Source of the DNA: Branchipolynoe longqiensis
Lineage: Eukaryota; Annelida; Polychaeta; Phyllodocida; Polynoidae
NCBI GenBank assembly: GCA_030323885.1
Contig: CM059197.1
Coordinates: 28,973,178-29,037,177 of the forward strand
Direction of reading: 5' to 3'
DNA length: 64,000 nt
Shown: positions 54,546 to 64,000 of the stretch, in pieces
Layout: the number at the start of each line of letters is the position of its first letter
Numbering within the stretch: the stretch's first letter is position 1
Notes under the pieces: model-generated
What the model was told of the DNA's origin: nothing
What the model saw: only the letters and a program-made list of their open reading frames with translations
Databases searched by the model: none
Program-made: the position numbers and the translations under genes

Positions 54546-54890
54546 CAGGGTTATTTACAGAAAAATAGTATAAAGCGTATGGTATACCATTACTGTTGAA
54601 TAGACAATTTTCAGCATATATCACAATGAAATTCTGTAACTCAAAAGTTCCATAGCAATTTGGCAACGGTAGTGTCATATGACTAGATTAATTTTAGTCA
54701 GACCAATGTCAGTATTTACATGGTATTTAGAATGTAAGCAGATGTTATTTTCTGGTCTGAGTTCAAAAAATAATAATTTAGGTCATCCTTCCACCATTGT
54801 GCCTTGGCTATTGCGGATTGATATCAGAGTAGACTTGGCTGCTGTTTGGCCTCATCTGGGTTGATATCAGTCCACAATAAATGGTGGATG

Positions 54891-54942
54891 GTTGGTTGGT
54901 TGTTGGAGTTTTACGTCCTGGCAACATCTAAGATCATATCAG
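54891..54942 (-). mobile_element. 52-bp 5'-truncated SINE-A end
   Basis: GGAGTTTTACGTCCTGGCAA then CATCTAAGATCATATCAGG. No clear target duplication. Confidence 0.75.
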
Positions 54943-54965
54943 GAGTAGCTGGTTGAAAGGCATCG

Positions 54966-55655
54966 TTAAAACTGCATAGTCCGAGGAAATCTTCCCATTA
55001 TAAAAATCAAAACATGTACCTAGATTTGATCGTACAGAGTTGTAAAACACTGCCTTGTGGTACAGGTTCTTGACAGAACCAAAGGCTAAGGGAGCAAACC
55101 CCAAACAGAAAACCAGGTCACTGTGGCAGCATCAAGGGCGGTTGATGTATGGAACTCCCAACATCTCCCGACCAGCCACTGCAGGGACAAATAGTTTTGC
55201 GGCTGTCTGGACATGTTCTTGCTGGTGCGAGACCTCTATTTACTCCCCAAGAGAGTACCACTGGTAACTTGCAAAAGCCAACAGCACTTCAACACTTTTG
55301 CAGGCAGCTTTCATTAAATGTCAGTATTTGTCACATCACGACCGACAACATGATGATGATGATGAGAAATGGGTACGATGTCAATATAATAGAACATGTT
55401 GTTGCAGACGACAATGCTATCAGAATGTTATTGTGCTTGCTAAATTGAATTTGGATTGTTTTCCCTTGAAATATTTGAAAATTCACTTCAAACTAAATTA
55501 AGGTAAACTACAGTGACTAATTTAAGAAATTGATCTATTTTTAACAACGATATCTCCAAAGTTACTTCAAGCTCAAATAATGTATCTAATAATTGTTAAT
55601 CTAATCTGTATCAGGAAAATAGCAGAAACTCAAAATCATCCGACGATGCAATGTT
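54966..55655 (+). mobile_element. MITE-D copy split by a LINE tail
   Basis: Left TTAAAACTGCATAGTCCGAG; right CATCCGACGATGCAATGTT; interior AAATAGCAGAAACTCAAAAT. A LINE 3' end occupies 55036-55366. Confidence 0.65.
55036..55366 (+). mobile_element. LINE 3' end with (ATG)n tail, internally deleted
   Basis: Aligns with 44539-44972 but lacks the 94-bp piece that encodes the C-terminal codons; ends ATGATGATGATGATG. It carries an open frame where the other copy has a TGA. Confidence 0.6.
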
Positions 55656-55797
55656 CAGCATTTGTACTTCTTGTTGCATAACATTAATGTGGTTGACCAT
55701 TTCATAATACAGTAATAGAAAATATCACTTCAGAATCTAATGTAAGTCGCTTAATCTTGCTGCTGAACTATACATTATGTCTTGTTTTCTGTTGCAG

Positions 55798-55836
55798 GTG
55801 AGTATATCTATTCTGGAATAACAGGATCCAAGGATG
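55798..55836 (+). other. Possible 39-nt microexon or recursive splice site
   Basis: TTGTTTTCTGTTGCAG precedes it (strong acceptor) and GTAAGT follows (strong donor). Its first bases GTGAGT are themselves a perfect donor next to the acceptor. In the one open phase it reads EYIYSGITGSKD, bounded by split Gly codons. No neighbouring exon is identified. The host gene, if any, is unknown. Confidence 0.3.
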
Positions 55837-55911
55837 GTAAGTCCTTAGAGGCAATGTTTAACTCTCCTTTGTTCAACAGGAAGACTAGTAAATCAACGTG
55901 CACTTCAGGGA

Positions 55912-56577
55912 TATAATCACAGGACTATTTCTCACAGCCATGTCAATAATTATTGTCACAGGACTATTTCTCACAGCCATGTCAATAATTATTGTCACAG
56001 GACTATTTCTCACAGCCATGTCAATAATTATTGTCAAATGACTATTTCTCACAGCCAAGTCAATAATTATTGTCATAGGATTACTTATCACAGCCATGTC
56101 AATAAGTATTGTCACATGATTATTTTTCACAGCCATGTCAATAATTATTGTCAGAGGACTATTTCTCACAGCCATTTCAATAATTATTGTCAAATGACTA
56201 TTTCTCACAGCCATGTCAATAATTATTGTCAAATGACTATTTCTCACAGCCATGTCAATAATTATTGTCAAATGACTATTTCTCACAGACAGTCTATAAT
56301 TATTGTCAAAGGACTATTTCTCACAGCCATGTCAATAATTATTGTCAAATGACTATTTCTCACAGCCATGTCAATAATTATTTTCACAGGATTAATTATC
56401 ACAGCCATGTCAATAATTATTGTCACATGATTATTTCTCACAGCCATGTCAATAATTATTGTCACAGGACTATTTCTCACAGCCATGTCAATAATTATTG
56501 TCACAGGACTATTTCTCACAGCCATGTCAATAATTATTGCCACAGGATTATTTCTCACAGCCATGTCAATAATTAGT
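55912..56577. repeat. 39-bp minisatellite, 17 copies
   Basis: Unit TCACAGGACTATTTCTCACA plus GCCATGTCAATAATTATTG; phase checked at 55922 and 55961. Variants TCAAATGACT and TCACATGATT alternate. Open on both strands because 39 is a multiple of 3 (13-residue repeats). Confidence 0.95.
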
Positions 56578-56898
56578 GTGTGTCTTCTTCAGCCAATTAC
56601 TAAAAAGTCCACTTTTTTTAAAAGATAATTAATGTTGCCACCTTAGAAATAAGAGTTCCCTTTTTATTTTATAACAACACGTCAGTTCTTTCACCGAGGA
56701 ACATTAGTTTGTAATCGCAGAGGCACTGTTCTAGATATTCAAGATTACAGGTTCTACAGAACCTGATTTGCCATGTGACATCGTGTATGGATAATAATGT
56801 AGGATTAAACGCTGCTTATGCTTCTAGATGCATTATCGTTATATGGGAGATAATATAGACAATAATGTGACTTATTAAATCTGTTCATTAGTCATATC
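56578..56898. other. No recognisable feature
   Basis: AT-rich single-copy-looking DNA. Confidence 0.4.
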
Positions 56899-57375
56899 CT
56901 CGGGGTGATGAAAATTGGAAATATTGCCCCTAGAGCGGGAATCAAACCCACACCTCTTGCATTCCAGGCCAGTGTGCTAACCATCACAGCATCTAGGCTC
57001 CTTAATGTCACCACACTACCCACGCCTACCTGTATAGGCAGCTCATTGCCTGAGTGGTCAGTGCAGGCTGCTACATATGTGCCTCTGGGAGTAATGCTTG
57101 CAATTACATGCATACAGGCAATGCACTTACATACAGAGTAGGTTCAACAACCTTACATCGCATGCCTAGTACAGGATCATGGCCACACAACCAGTGTCAC
57201 AGGAATGATGACCATTGGAAATATTGTGCCTACAGCGGGAATCGAACCCACATCTCTTGAATTCCGGGCCAGTGTGCTAACCATTACACCACCTCGGTTC
57301 CCTGATGTCACCACCCTACCCACGCCTACCTGGCTATGCGGTTCCTTGCTTGAGAGGTCAGTGTAGGCTGCTACA
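56899..57375 (-). mobile_element. Repeat B dimer, second locus
   Basis: Two head-to-tail units on the minus strand, with B boxes GGGAATCAAACCCAC (56938) and GGGAATCGAACCCAC (57237), each followed by GCTAACCATYACA and CTGAGWGGTCAGTG. Confidence 0.8.
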
Positions 57376-57685
57376 GTTGTGTTGGGGTTCTGAGTTGCGT
57401 TGGGATTCTGTTAGGGTTTGTTCTTTAATTGAATGGGTTATTTCTGGTGTGATGTGCGTGTGTAGGTTATGGGGAGTTTTCAGTTACCACACTTAGCAAC
57501 ATATCCATATCGATGTAGGATTGTTTGATGGACATTATTAATGTTGTACACCTAATATAGGCCTAAACAAGTCGCAGGTTAATTTATTTATCAGCGAATA
57601 GTTGTTCTATTCATTTGAATACTGTCCCTTGCCAGTGTCTAGACACTCGTCTGAGGCATAGGAGTTATTTCATTATTGCCTTTAC
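57376..57685. other. No recognisable feature
   Basis: GT-rich start, then AT-rich; nothing recognised. Confidence 0.4.
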
Positions 57686-57990
57686 AGTGCGCGATGGCTG
57701 AATCAGTAGAGCGCATCCCTGCTGTGCTGGAGATCGGGAGTTCAATTCCTGGTCAAGTCAAACCAATCAGTTACAACATTTATACTTGTTGCTTCCTAGC
57801 TTGGCGTACGGATTTAATAGGCTAGGGTAAGGACGGATTAGCTCAGTTTCAGGATAATGTGACTGAGTAGGCTATCAGGTCATGGTGGCCTGGTGTCCCA
57901 GTGGAGCAACAGTGAGTGGGCCCTGACCCAAGTCGGTACTCGTCCTGATATGACCATACATGTTGCCAGGACGTAAAACCCCACCAACCA
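57686..57990 (+). mobile_element. SINE-A copy
   Basis: Head GCGCGATGGCTGAATCAGTA, B box GAGTTCAATTCCTGG, body with some deletions, CTGATATGACCATACATGTT, tail AAAACCCCACCAACC. Confidence 0.85.
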
Positions 57991-58297
57991 GCCAACAACA
58001 AGCCCAAACCTACCGAGACTGACAACTGACCCTAATTAACAGGTCATTACCCAGGATGCACCACTCGCTCTTCAGCGCCACCTCTCGACTTTTGCGCGCT
58101 CTACTTCACTGCGGGGTAGACAGCTCTCTTGATGCGATGTGCTTGGTGGGTGGTTTAAAAAAAAAAGAACTGCTTAACCCCAAGTCACGTGACCTTATAG
58201 GAAGCACCAGTGGCTTCCGTTCGCGCTTTCACTTCCGCAGGGAGTGTCACTGCAGGGCTGGAGGTAGGTGGCGCTGCTTACCCATTGTGTGAATGAG
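57991..58297. other. No recognisable feature
   Basis: GC-moderate; A-run at 58161. A 78-codon frame has no domain. Confidence 0.4.
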
Positions 58298-58312
58298 GGT
58301 GTGTGGCTGTTT

Positions 58313-58559
58313 GTTTGTTGTTGTTTTACGTCCTTGCAACATTTAAGGTCATATCAGGACGGGTACCGACTTTTGACAGGGCACACTCATGACGACTTTG
58401 TAGTGTTGCCACATTGTGAGATCAGGCCACCATCACCATGACCTGATATCACACGCAGTCACATTATCCTGACACTGAGTGAACCAATCCTTGCCCTATC
58501 CTAGTAATGCCGAGGAGCCCCCAGGCTAGGAAGCGACAAATATACATTTTTAAGTCATA
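58313..58559 (-). mobile_element. SINE-A, 5'-truncated, 15-bp target duplication
   Basis: GGTGTGTGGCTGTTT (58298-58312) and GGTGTGTGGTTGTTT (58560-58574) flank a copy running from the (TTTG)n tail side to the start of the body; the head is absent. Confidence 0.9.
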
Positions 58560-58640
58560 GGTGTGTGGTTGTTTTCCCCACATAAGTTACTGGTCACCTA
58601 ACCTTCAGCTGATATATATACACGAGACATATCGGCAATA

Positions 58641-58815
58641 CCGCCGGATGGGTTCCCATGTGGAAGGTTGTGGGTTCGAACCCCGCAGGAGTCCATGCAA
58701 TGACTTACTTGATTGATACTTGTCGCTTCCGAGCCTGGCGCTCGGCATTAGTAGGAGAGGGTAAGGCCTGGTTTGCCCAGTTCAGGATAATGTGACTGAG
58801 TGGGATATCATGTCT
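58641..58815 (+). mobile_element. SINE-A, 3'-truncated
   Basis: GTTGTGGGTTCGAACCCCGC through GGATAATGTGACTGAGTGGG, then lost. Confidence 0.8.
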
Positions 58816-59304
58816 TGATATCCGCATTCTCGTATTGCAGTACAATGATTTTGGTACATTGCATAATAATTATAGTAAGCCATTCCATGCAACAGATCAT
58901 TTTTTTCAAAGATTCAAATTTTGATTTGCACGTAACTTTTTGTCTGGAAAACCCACTAGGCACTTCCATTACCCGTGATAAGGGAGCAGGGTTTATTTAT
59001 TTTAATTAAAAGATATTTGAATATTTATATAGTGTGACAGTATGTGTATGGCTGGTGCCCCCTTATGACAATAATATATGAAATTATATTTTTTTCAGGT
59101 TATCAGGGCATTAGTTTGTGTTGTTCGCCATTCCCACTTTTAAAGAAATGTTTGCAACAATACAAGATAAGAAATTTACAACGTTATTGTTTATCACACA
59201 TATGATGAATTAGCATTACAGTTCCCATACATTCTTTTTCACTATTGATATACATATATATATAAATAACTGCGTACATAAGAGGGAAAGCAAGGGTAGT
59301 GGTT
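58816..59304. other. No recognisable feature
   Basis: AT-rich; no gene. Confidence 0.4.
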
Positions 59305-59540
59305 GAGTAGTTTAATCTCTGGCAAGCATTATAGGCCCTTGCCCAGTAAGAAAGAAAAGAAAAAATCCTCCGGCGCGACTGACAATGTCGGCCAGGTGGA
59401 GGGTGGGGTGAGTGCAGGTGGCGCCACCAGTCAAGTGCATAGTCTTACAGAGAATAACAATGGTATGAAGTAATAATAATATAGAATAATAGGAAATTCC
59501 CTTCGTATTTTTATACTCGCATAATACGTTATACACCACA
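59305..59540 (+). mobile_element. TA-abutting dispersed repeat
   Basis: GGTGGAGGGTGGGGTGAGTG, TGGCGCCACCAGT, then TTTTATACTCGCATAATACG and TTATACACCACATATATG. Immediately followed by MITE-M5. Confidence 0.55.
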
Positions 59541-59800
59541 TATATGAGGCTGTCTCAAAAGGTGCTAAGCAATATGGGACAAAACTTTGTCCATTGTAAC
59601 GATCAACATATTATATGCATTTGCTCAGGATAAACTGATTTGTTTTTTACATGTTGTTTCATAATCCCAATAGAATAGATATTGATTTGATGCAAATGTC
59701 CTTGTGGTTTCAGTGTACCCGTTTCTGTGCTGTTTTGTGTCAATCGTTACACTGGACAAAAAAAAAAGAGTAATCACCTTTTGAGACAGGCTCATATATA
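59541..59800 (+). mobile_element. MITE-M5 copy 2
   Basis: TATATGAGGCTGTCTCAAAA to TTTTGAGACAGGCTCATATA, collinear with 14611-14875. Confidence 0.8.
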
Positions 59801-60110
59801 TAGTATACGACATCTAATCCCCACATAGCATCACATCAGCAGCTTCTCCCTGATGCATAGACTGTCAGTATCACGTAGTGTGGCTTTTTTTATAGGATAC
59901 CATTCCACCTTAATTTGTATTTTCCCATCCTCTGCCACACGTTCTATAATTGGTTGTCAGCTTTTCCAGCCTGTGGATACGTGATAGTCAAATAATAACA
60001 TGGCATAATTAAATAAGCACTTCCCCCGATGAATATGGCGTGTGCTTCCGACACTGAGTAAGATCACCATCAACCAATCAATAAATCAATCAATCAATTA
60101 TTCAATCATA

Positions 60111-60300
60111 TAAGAATTCCCGGGCGCGAATGACAGTGTTGAGCGTCCGGAGGTAGAAAAGCTGGCGGTGGTGGCGCCAGTGGTCACGTGGGAGGGGGGT
60201 ACTCGGCACCAAATGATAAAACGAATAGCAGTAACAAATAGAATAGTAATAATAACTCCCTTCCGTGCCTTTATACTCGCATAATGGTTATACGTCACAT
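60111..60300 (+). mobile_element. TA-abutting dispersed repeat
   Basis: GGTGGTGGCGCCAGTGGTCA, then CCTTTATACTCGCATAATGG and TTATACGTCACATATATATG into (TA)n. Confidence 0.55.
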
Positions 60301-60322
60301 ATATATGTATGTACATTCATAC

Positions 60323-60398
<76 letters not shown>

Positions 60399-60417
60399 GC
60401 CAACAACATATATAGAT

Positions 60418-60680
60418 ATATGATCCTGTCTGAAAAGGTGATAACTGTTCTTTTTGTTTATCCATTGTAACGATTGACACAAAACAGCACAGAATGGTTA
60501 CACTGAAAACACAAGGACATTTGCTTCAAATCAATATGTATTCTATTGGGATTATGAACCACCATGTAAAAAACACATCAGTTTATCGTGAGCAAATGCA
60601 TAAGCAGGTAGTATGTTCATCATTACAATGGACAAAGATTTGTCCCATATTGCTTAGCACCTTTTGAAACAGTCTTATAT
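60418..60680 (-). mobile_element. MITE-M5 copy 3, inverted
   Basis: Same element as at 59541 in reverse: GATCCTGTCTGAAAAGGTG to CACCTTTTGAAACAGTCTTA. The pair is about 600 bp apart in opposite orientation. Confidence 0.8.
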
Positions 60681-60685
60681 ATATA

Positions 60686-60874
60686 CTGTAAAACCTCTCT
60701 AAATCGACCGACCTGGCCCCTTAGATACTGATTTAGGGAGGTGGTCGATTTAGGGAGGTGGTCGGTTTAGGGAGTTAGAATATGGTTACAATGGCATTGT
60801 TGGGACCTAAATATAGCGATCGATATAGGGGAGTGGTCGATCTGTGGAGGTGGTCGGTTAGAGAGGTTTTACTG
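60686..60874. mobile_element. Tc1/mariner- or pogo-like MITE, copy 2
   Basis: CTGTAAAACCTCTCTAAATC to AGAGAGGTTTTACTG; GGAGGTGGTCGATTTAGGGA appears twice. Confidence 0.75.
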
Positions 60875-61089
60875 TATATATATAATAGGTATATTCGTCA
60901 ATATACTAGTGTAGGGTGGAGCGTGCAGGCCATCTCTCCCTTGATGTGTTGGCTACTGTACCGACTTACTGCTACATTATATATATGTCTATAATTGGTG
61001 GACATAGCCGCAAATATATATTCAAGTAAGTCTGTATATAGACATAATATGTACATATTTATACATATATATACATATATATGGATATA

Positions 61090-61263
61090 CAGTAACACCT
61101 CTCTATACCGACCACTCCGAAGATCGACCACTCTCCTATATCGATCGCTTTTGGTCTCAAAAATACCATTGTAAGGATATTCTAACTCTCTAAGCCGACC
61201 ACTTCCCTAAATGGACCACTTAAAGTCGGTCCCATGATCGGTCGATTTAGAGAGGTTTTACTG
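61090..61263. mobile_element. Tc1/mariner- or pogo-like MITE, copy 3
   Basis: CAGTAACACCTCTCTATACC to AGAGAGGTTTTACTG with TA on both sides; inverse orientation to copy 2. Confidence 0.75.
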
Positions 61264-61439
61264 TATATGTGTCTGCATATAGACATAGTATATAGACATA
61301 GTATATACATACATATGTATATAAGATATATATGTCTGTATATAAACATAATATATACATATATTATACATATAAATACACATACATATATACACATATT
61401 TGTATTTATATAGCAATAGTATCTATATATAAGAGATGG

Positions 61440-61739
61440 CTACACCCTAGTAGGAGAAAGACACAAAGCGAGGATTTGTGGAAGCCTCAGATTTTATTGA
61501 CCGAGGCCCTGGCCGAGCAATATACCATTTTAAGATCTATGGTCATGTGATGCAAAGAGTGTGGAAAGGCTCATGACTAGGCGCTGGTGGTGCCAAACTC
61601 ACCAGCTGGGATCCGGCCCACAGCAAATCGCCTGATCAGGTGGTATGACTAAATAATAAATAGCATGCATAATAAAAAAGGAATAAAAATCACAAGAACG
61701 CTCCGCCCCTTTATATTCATATAATATGTTATATATCAC

Positions 61740-61745
<6 letters not shown>
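61440..61745 (+). mobile_element. TA-abutting dispersed repeat, longest copy
   Basis: GGCGCTGGTGGTGCCAAACT, then CCTTTATATTCATATAATAT and GTTATATATCACATATATAT into a 40-bp (TA)n at 61741-61781. Confidence 0.55.
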
Positions 61746-61782
<37 letters not shown>

Positions 61783-61784
<2 letters not shown>

Positions 61785-62397
61785 TATATGTCTTTATGTG
61801 TGGAGCAGTCCACCCACCCCCAGCGTGGCTACAATGGGCATTGTTCCGCATGGTAATTAGCGAGCTATGCCTCCTTTTCTACATGAGTGAGCCGGCAATG
61901 ACGCCTATCGATCCGGTGCAGTGTACATGATATAGGCAGCTTCCGGCGCGTTCTCACGGCCTCTTTTTGTTCCGATGTCTGCCGCGTCGGGTAGTGACTG
62001 AGTGGGTGAGTGAATGGAACGCGTCCCCACAGGTGGTGCGTCAGGGTGACATCCCCTTGTAATGCGGACAGTGCTGCCACCTGGTGAGCGTATTGTGAAC
62101 ATTGACAAATCGAATGTTGAGCCTTAGGAAGAAATGTTCCTTCCTGAGGAATATGGAACTGTGCATCCTTCTTTGCTCCAATCTTTAATTTTAATGGGGC
62201 GCTAACTTGATCAGCACAATTGTATCTCTGCGTAGCTGTCAGGGTATAATGTGATCATTCACGGTGTGTAAAGCTTGAAACTAGCTATTCTTTGGTAGAT
62301 TATTTCGGATCTAATTAAGGCTGTGGGGCTCTTTGGGCAAGGTCCGGTCTCTGCAAGAATGGGCATTTCTTAGCCATTGGGGAATGCTGGTGGTTTG
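61783..62397. other. No recognisable feature
   Basis: 61860-62100 is CpG-richer with overlapping minus-strand frames of about 70 codons; no domain recognised. Confidence 0.4.
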
Positions 62398-63038
62398 CTT
62401 GTTTGTTGTTGTTTTACGTCCTAGCAACATCTACGGTCATATCAGGACGGGTACCAACTTGTGACAGTGCGCACTCAGGGCGACTTTATAGTGCTGTCCC
62501 ACTGGGAAACCAAGCCGCCGGCACCATGAACTGGTATCCCACTCAGTGATATCGCTGTAGACCTGATGGAAATAATTCATGCCAATGCGAGCAAATCCAA
62601 GACCGTAGACACCAGTAACCTACAATATAAAAATACGAATGAATCGATCTGCATATACCAAACAATCCAGTATGTGTGTTTTGTCCGTCCGTTTGACATT
62701 CGGTTTTCGCCCGTCGGTTCACCGTTGCTTGTCCGGTGACATACGGTGTCATCCGGTGTCGTCTGGTTATCATCCGGTTATTGTCCGGTGGCTATTCGTT
62801 AATGTACGTTCCTTGTTTGTTTAACATCCATTTCATCCGGCTCCCTTTGCAACATTTCAACACATTTTGGTACATTTTGATACCAAACACAAACAGACTA
62901 GACAATTCTTTGTCGGGTTGTGTCCGTTGTCCAATCTCATAAGGTGTGACAGGCGCTTAAGACATTGATTTGACTAGCTTGGGGTTTGAGCCCACGTCTT
63001 CCGGCGCTCTAACCCATTCGGCCATCCGCTGCGGTCTA
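62398..63038 (-). mobile_element. SINE-A copy split by a MITE-like block
   Basis: Tail and distal body at 62398-62549 (GTTTTACGTCCTAGCAACAT ... TGGTATCCCACTCAGT), head at 62961-63038 (GGATGGCCGAATGGGTTAGA on the minus strand). The central body is missing. Confidence 0.7.
62550..62960. mobile_element. MITE of the CCCTGTCACA group (right end clear)
   Basis: Ends AAGGTGTGACAGGCGCTTAA. Words TCCGGT and CATCCGGTTA; AACACATTTTGGTACATTTT matches 24880-24900. Left terminus unrecognised; no dyad core seen. Confidence 0.55.
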
Positions 63039-63289
63039 AAAGGAAAAGTAGGGCCTTGGATGTTGAGAAATACACACAGAACCTCGTCTAACCACCGGGC
63101 TAGTTCCGCCCAAAGCCGGTAGGTGGATGGGGGGGGGGGGGGTCGGACTGGGTACATCATTCGGGCAGACGACTTCCAACGTTTCCCGCCGAAATATATG
63201 GTAAGGTGTCACGTGATGCACCGATCGCCGGCGGCAGCAAACGGTGGCATTAGTTAACTGGACGCGTGGGGGTGGGGAGGGGGGTGTCC
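63039..63289. other. No recognisable feature
   Basis: Includes a poly-G run near 63130 and CACGTGATGC context; nothing called. Confidence 0.4.
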
Positions 63290-63317
63290 GGGGGGGGGGG
63301 GGGGGGGGGGGGGGGGG
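63290..63317. repeat. 28-nt poly-G run
   Basis: Uninterrupted G; length may be affected by assembly or sequencing error. Confidence 0.9.
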
Positions 63318-63439
63318 CTTGGCAAAACATGAAGCGGGAGGACTGGCAGCCCAGACTCTCTGATGTCAGTCACCTGGATATCCCTATCTAGATTCATGGG
63401 ACTATTGATGTTGCATACTTATATCACACCCCCATCACA

Positions 63440-63680
63440 CCAAACTAGTTCTCACAACATTCTTGAAAACGTTGCTGAACGACTCAAACTGTGTGCAAAA
63501 GTAATGGACGTAGTGGTAACTTTCTACAGTCTGTTTTCGAAGGGAACAGACAGGCTAGAACGGAATGGTGCTCCAGAACTTTGAGCATGCCCAAAGTTTT
63601 CTTGCAGCCATGTTCTACCCCGACCACAGCCCGTTTTAGAACGTGGGCTGACGTTTTGAGAACATGTCCGTCATTAAGCC
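63440..63680. mobile_element. Possible MITE with a symmetric dyad-core variant
   Basis: Word GAACG/AACGTT. ACTTTGAGCATGCCCAAAGT at 63578-63597 corresponds to the dyad core. Terminal repeats cannot be defined, so the limits are guesses. Confidence 0.4.
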
Positions 63681-63741
63681 TTTCTTACATCAACAACCCA
63701 AACACAGAAATCTTCAGTAAAGCACATCGGAGTCTTACCAG

Positions 63742-63842
63742 ACGCGGTGGCCTACTCGGTAAAGCGCAGGCTTCCGGTGTTGAAGCTCGGGAGTTTGAGT
63801 CCCAGCCGAGTCAAACCAATGACCTAGAACAATTTATGTGAG
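63742..63842 (+). mobile_element. SINE-A, tRNA head only
   Basis: GACGCGGTGGCCTACTCGGT with B box GGGAGTTTGAGTCCCAG and TCAAACCAATGACC; the body is missing. Confidence 0.8.
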
Positions 63843-64000
63843 GTATAAAGTAATTATGCAAATATTATCATGTATGTAATACTCCTGTATTTTATTGTTC
63901 TTATACCGATACTTCTCCCGTAAATCTCCTTTGATATGCTTTTTGCTTCCACGAGTTACACTAACAGGAGGTTGGGGTGCGACCTGGAGACCGGGATGAC

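Noticed and set aside
55905..56577. CRISPR-like array of 39-bp repeats
   Set aside because: The units are contiguous with no spacers and the genome is eukaryotic; this is a minisatellite.
63290..63317. Poly-G run as a regulatory element
   Set aside because: Single homopolymer with probable length error; no supporting context.

Overview
This is eukaryotic nuclear DNA, almost certainly from a metazoan and most likely an invertebrate. It holds tRNA-derived SINEs, CR1/jockey-type LINE tails, a DIRS1-like tyrosine-recombinase retrotransposon, solo LTRs, many MITEs, (TA)n microsatellites and long minisatellites. There are no operons, compact gene arrays or bacterial signals. I cannot name the species; a marine invertebrate is a guess. 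No host protein-coding gene is demonstrable. The best host-gene hints are a 39-nt exon-like segment at 55798-55836 and a CpG-rich small reading frame at 39320-39535.

Layout. 1-5.1 kb: a solo LTR inside a MITE, a 42-bp minisatellite and a 5'-truncated LINE on the minus strand. 5.1-9.5 kb: MITEs and TA-rich repeats. 9.565-14.593 kb: a DIRS element with both ends, an internal complementary region (ICR), gag-like, RT, RNase H and tyrosine recombinase regions, and a deletion that destroys the RT. 15.4-18.0 kb: strongly C-rich DNA with a 72-bp array and a SINE carrying an internal 18-bp array. 19-26 kb: nested MITEs, SINEs, LINE tails and a second LTR. 27-30 kb: CA-rich and GT-rich simple arrays. 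31.8-44.2 kb: a dense SINE/MITE patchwork. 44.5-47.5 kb: a LINE tail and two abutting MITEs. 49-57 kb: 9-, 8-, 11- and 39-bp arrays plus SINEs. 57-64 kb: SINEs, three MITE families and TA-abutting repeats.

Two tRNA-related families dominate. SINE-A has about 28 copies, a tRNA head, a conserved body and an (ACAA)n-like tail; several copies have clear 11-15 bp target-site duplications. Repeat B has at least six loci, two of them dimeric. The MITEs form a striking set. Most end in a CCCTGTCACA-like terminus and are filled with a short word peculiar to each family. Families with different ends and words share internal cores: a 20-bp dyad core at six sites, and a separate 34-bp core in two elements (32/34 identical). 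Target duplications and nesting give a relative order for several insertions.

Most long open frames here come from arrays whose unit is a multiple of three (42, 39, 18 and 9 bp) and are not evidence of genes. All assignments are by reading the sequence; no database search was possible.
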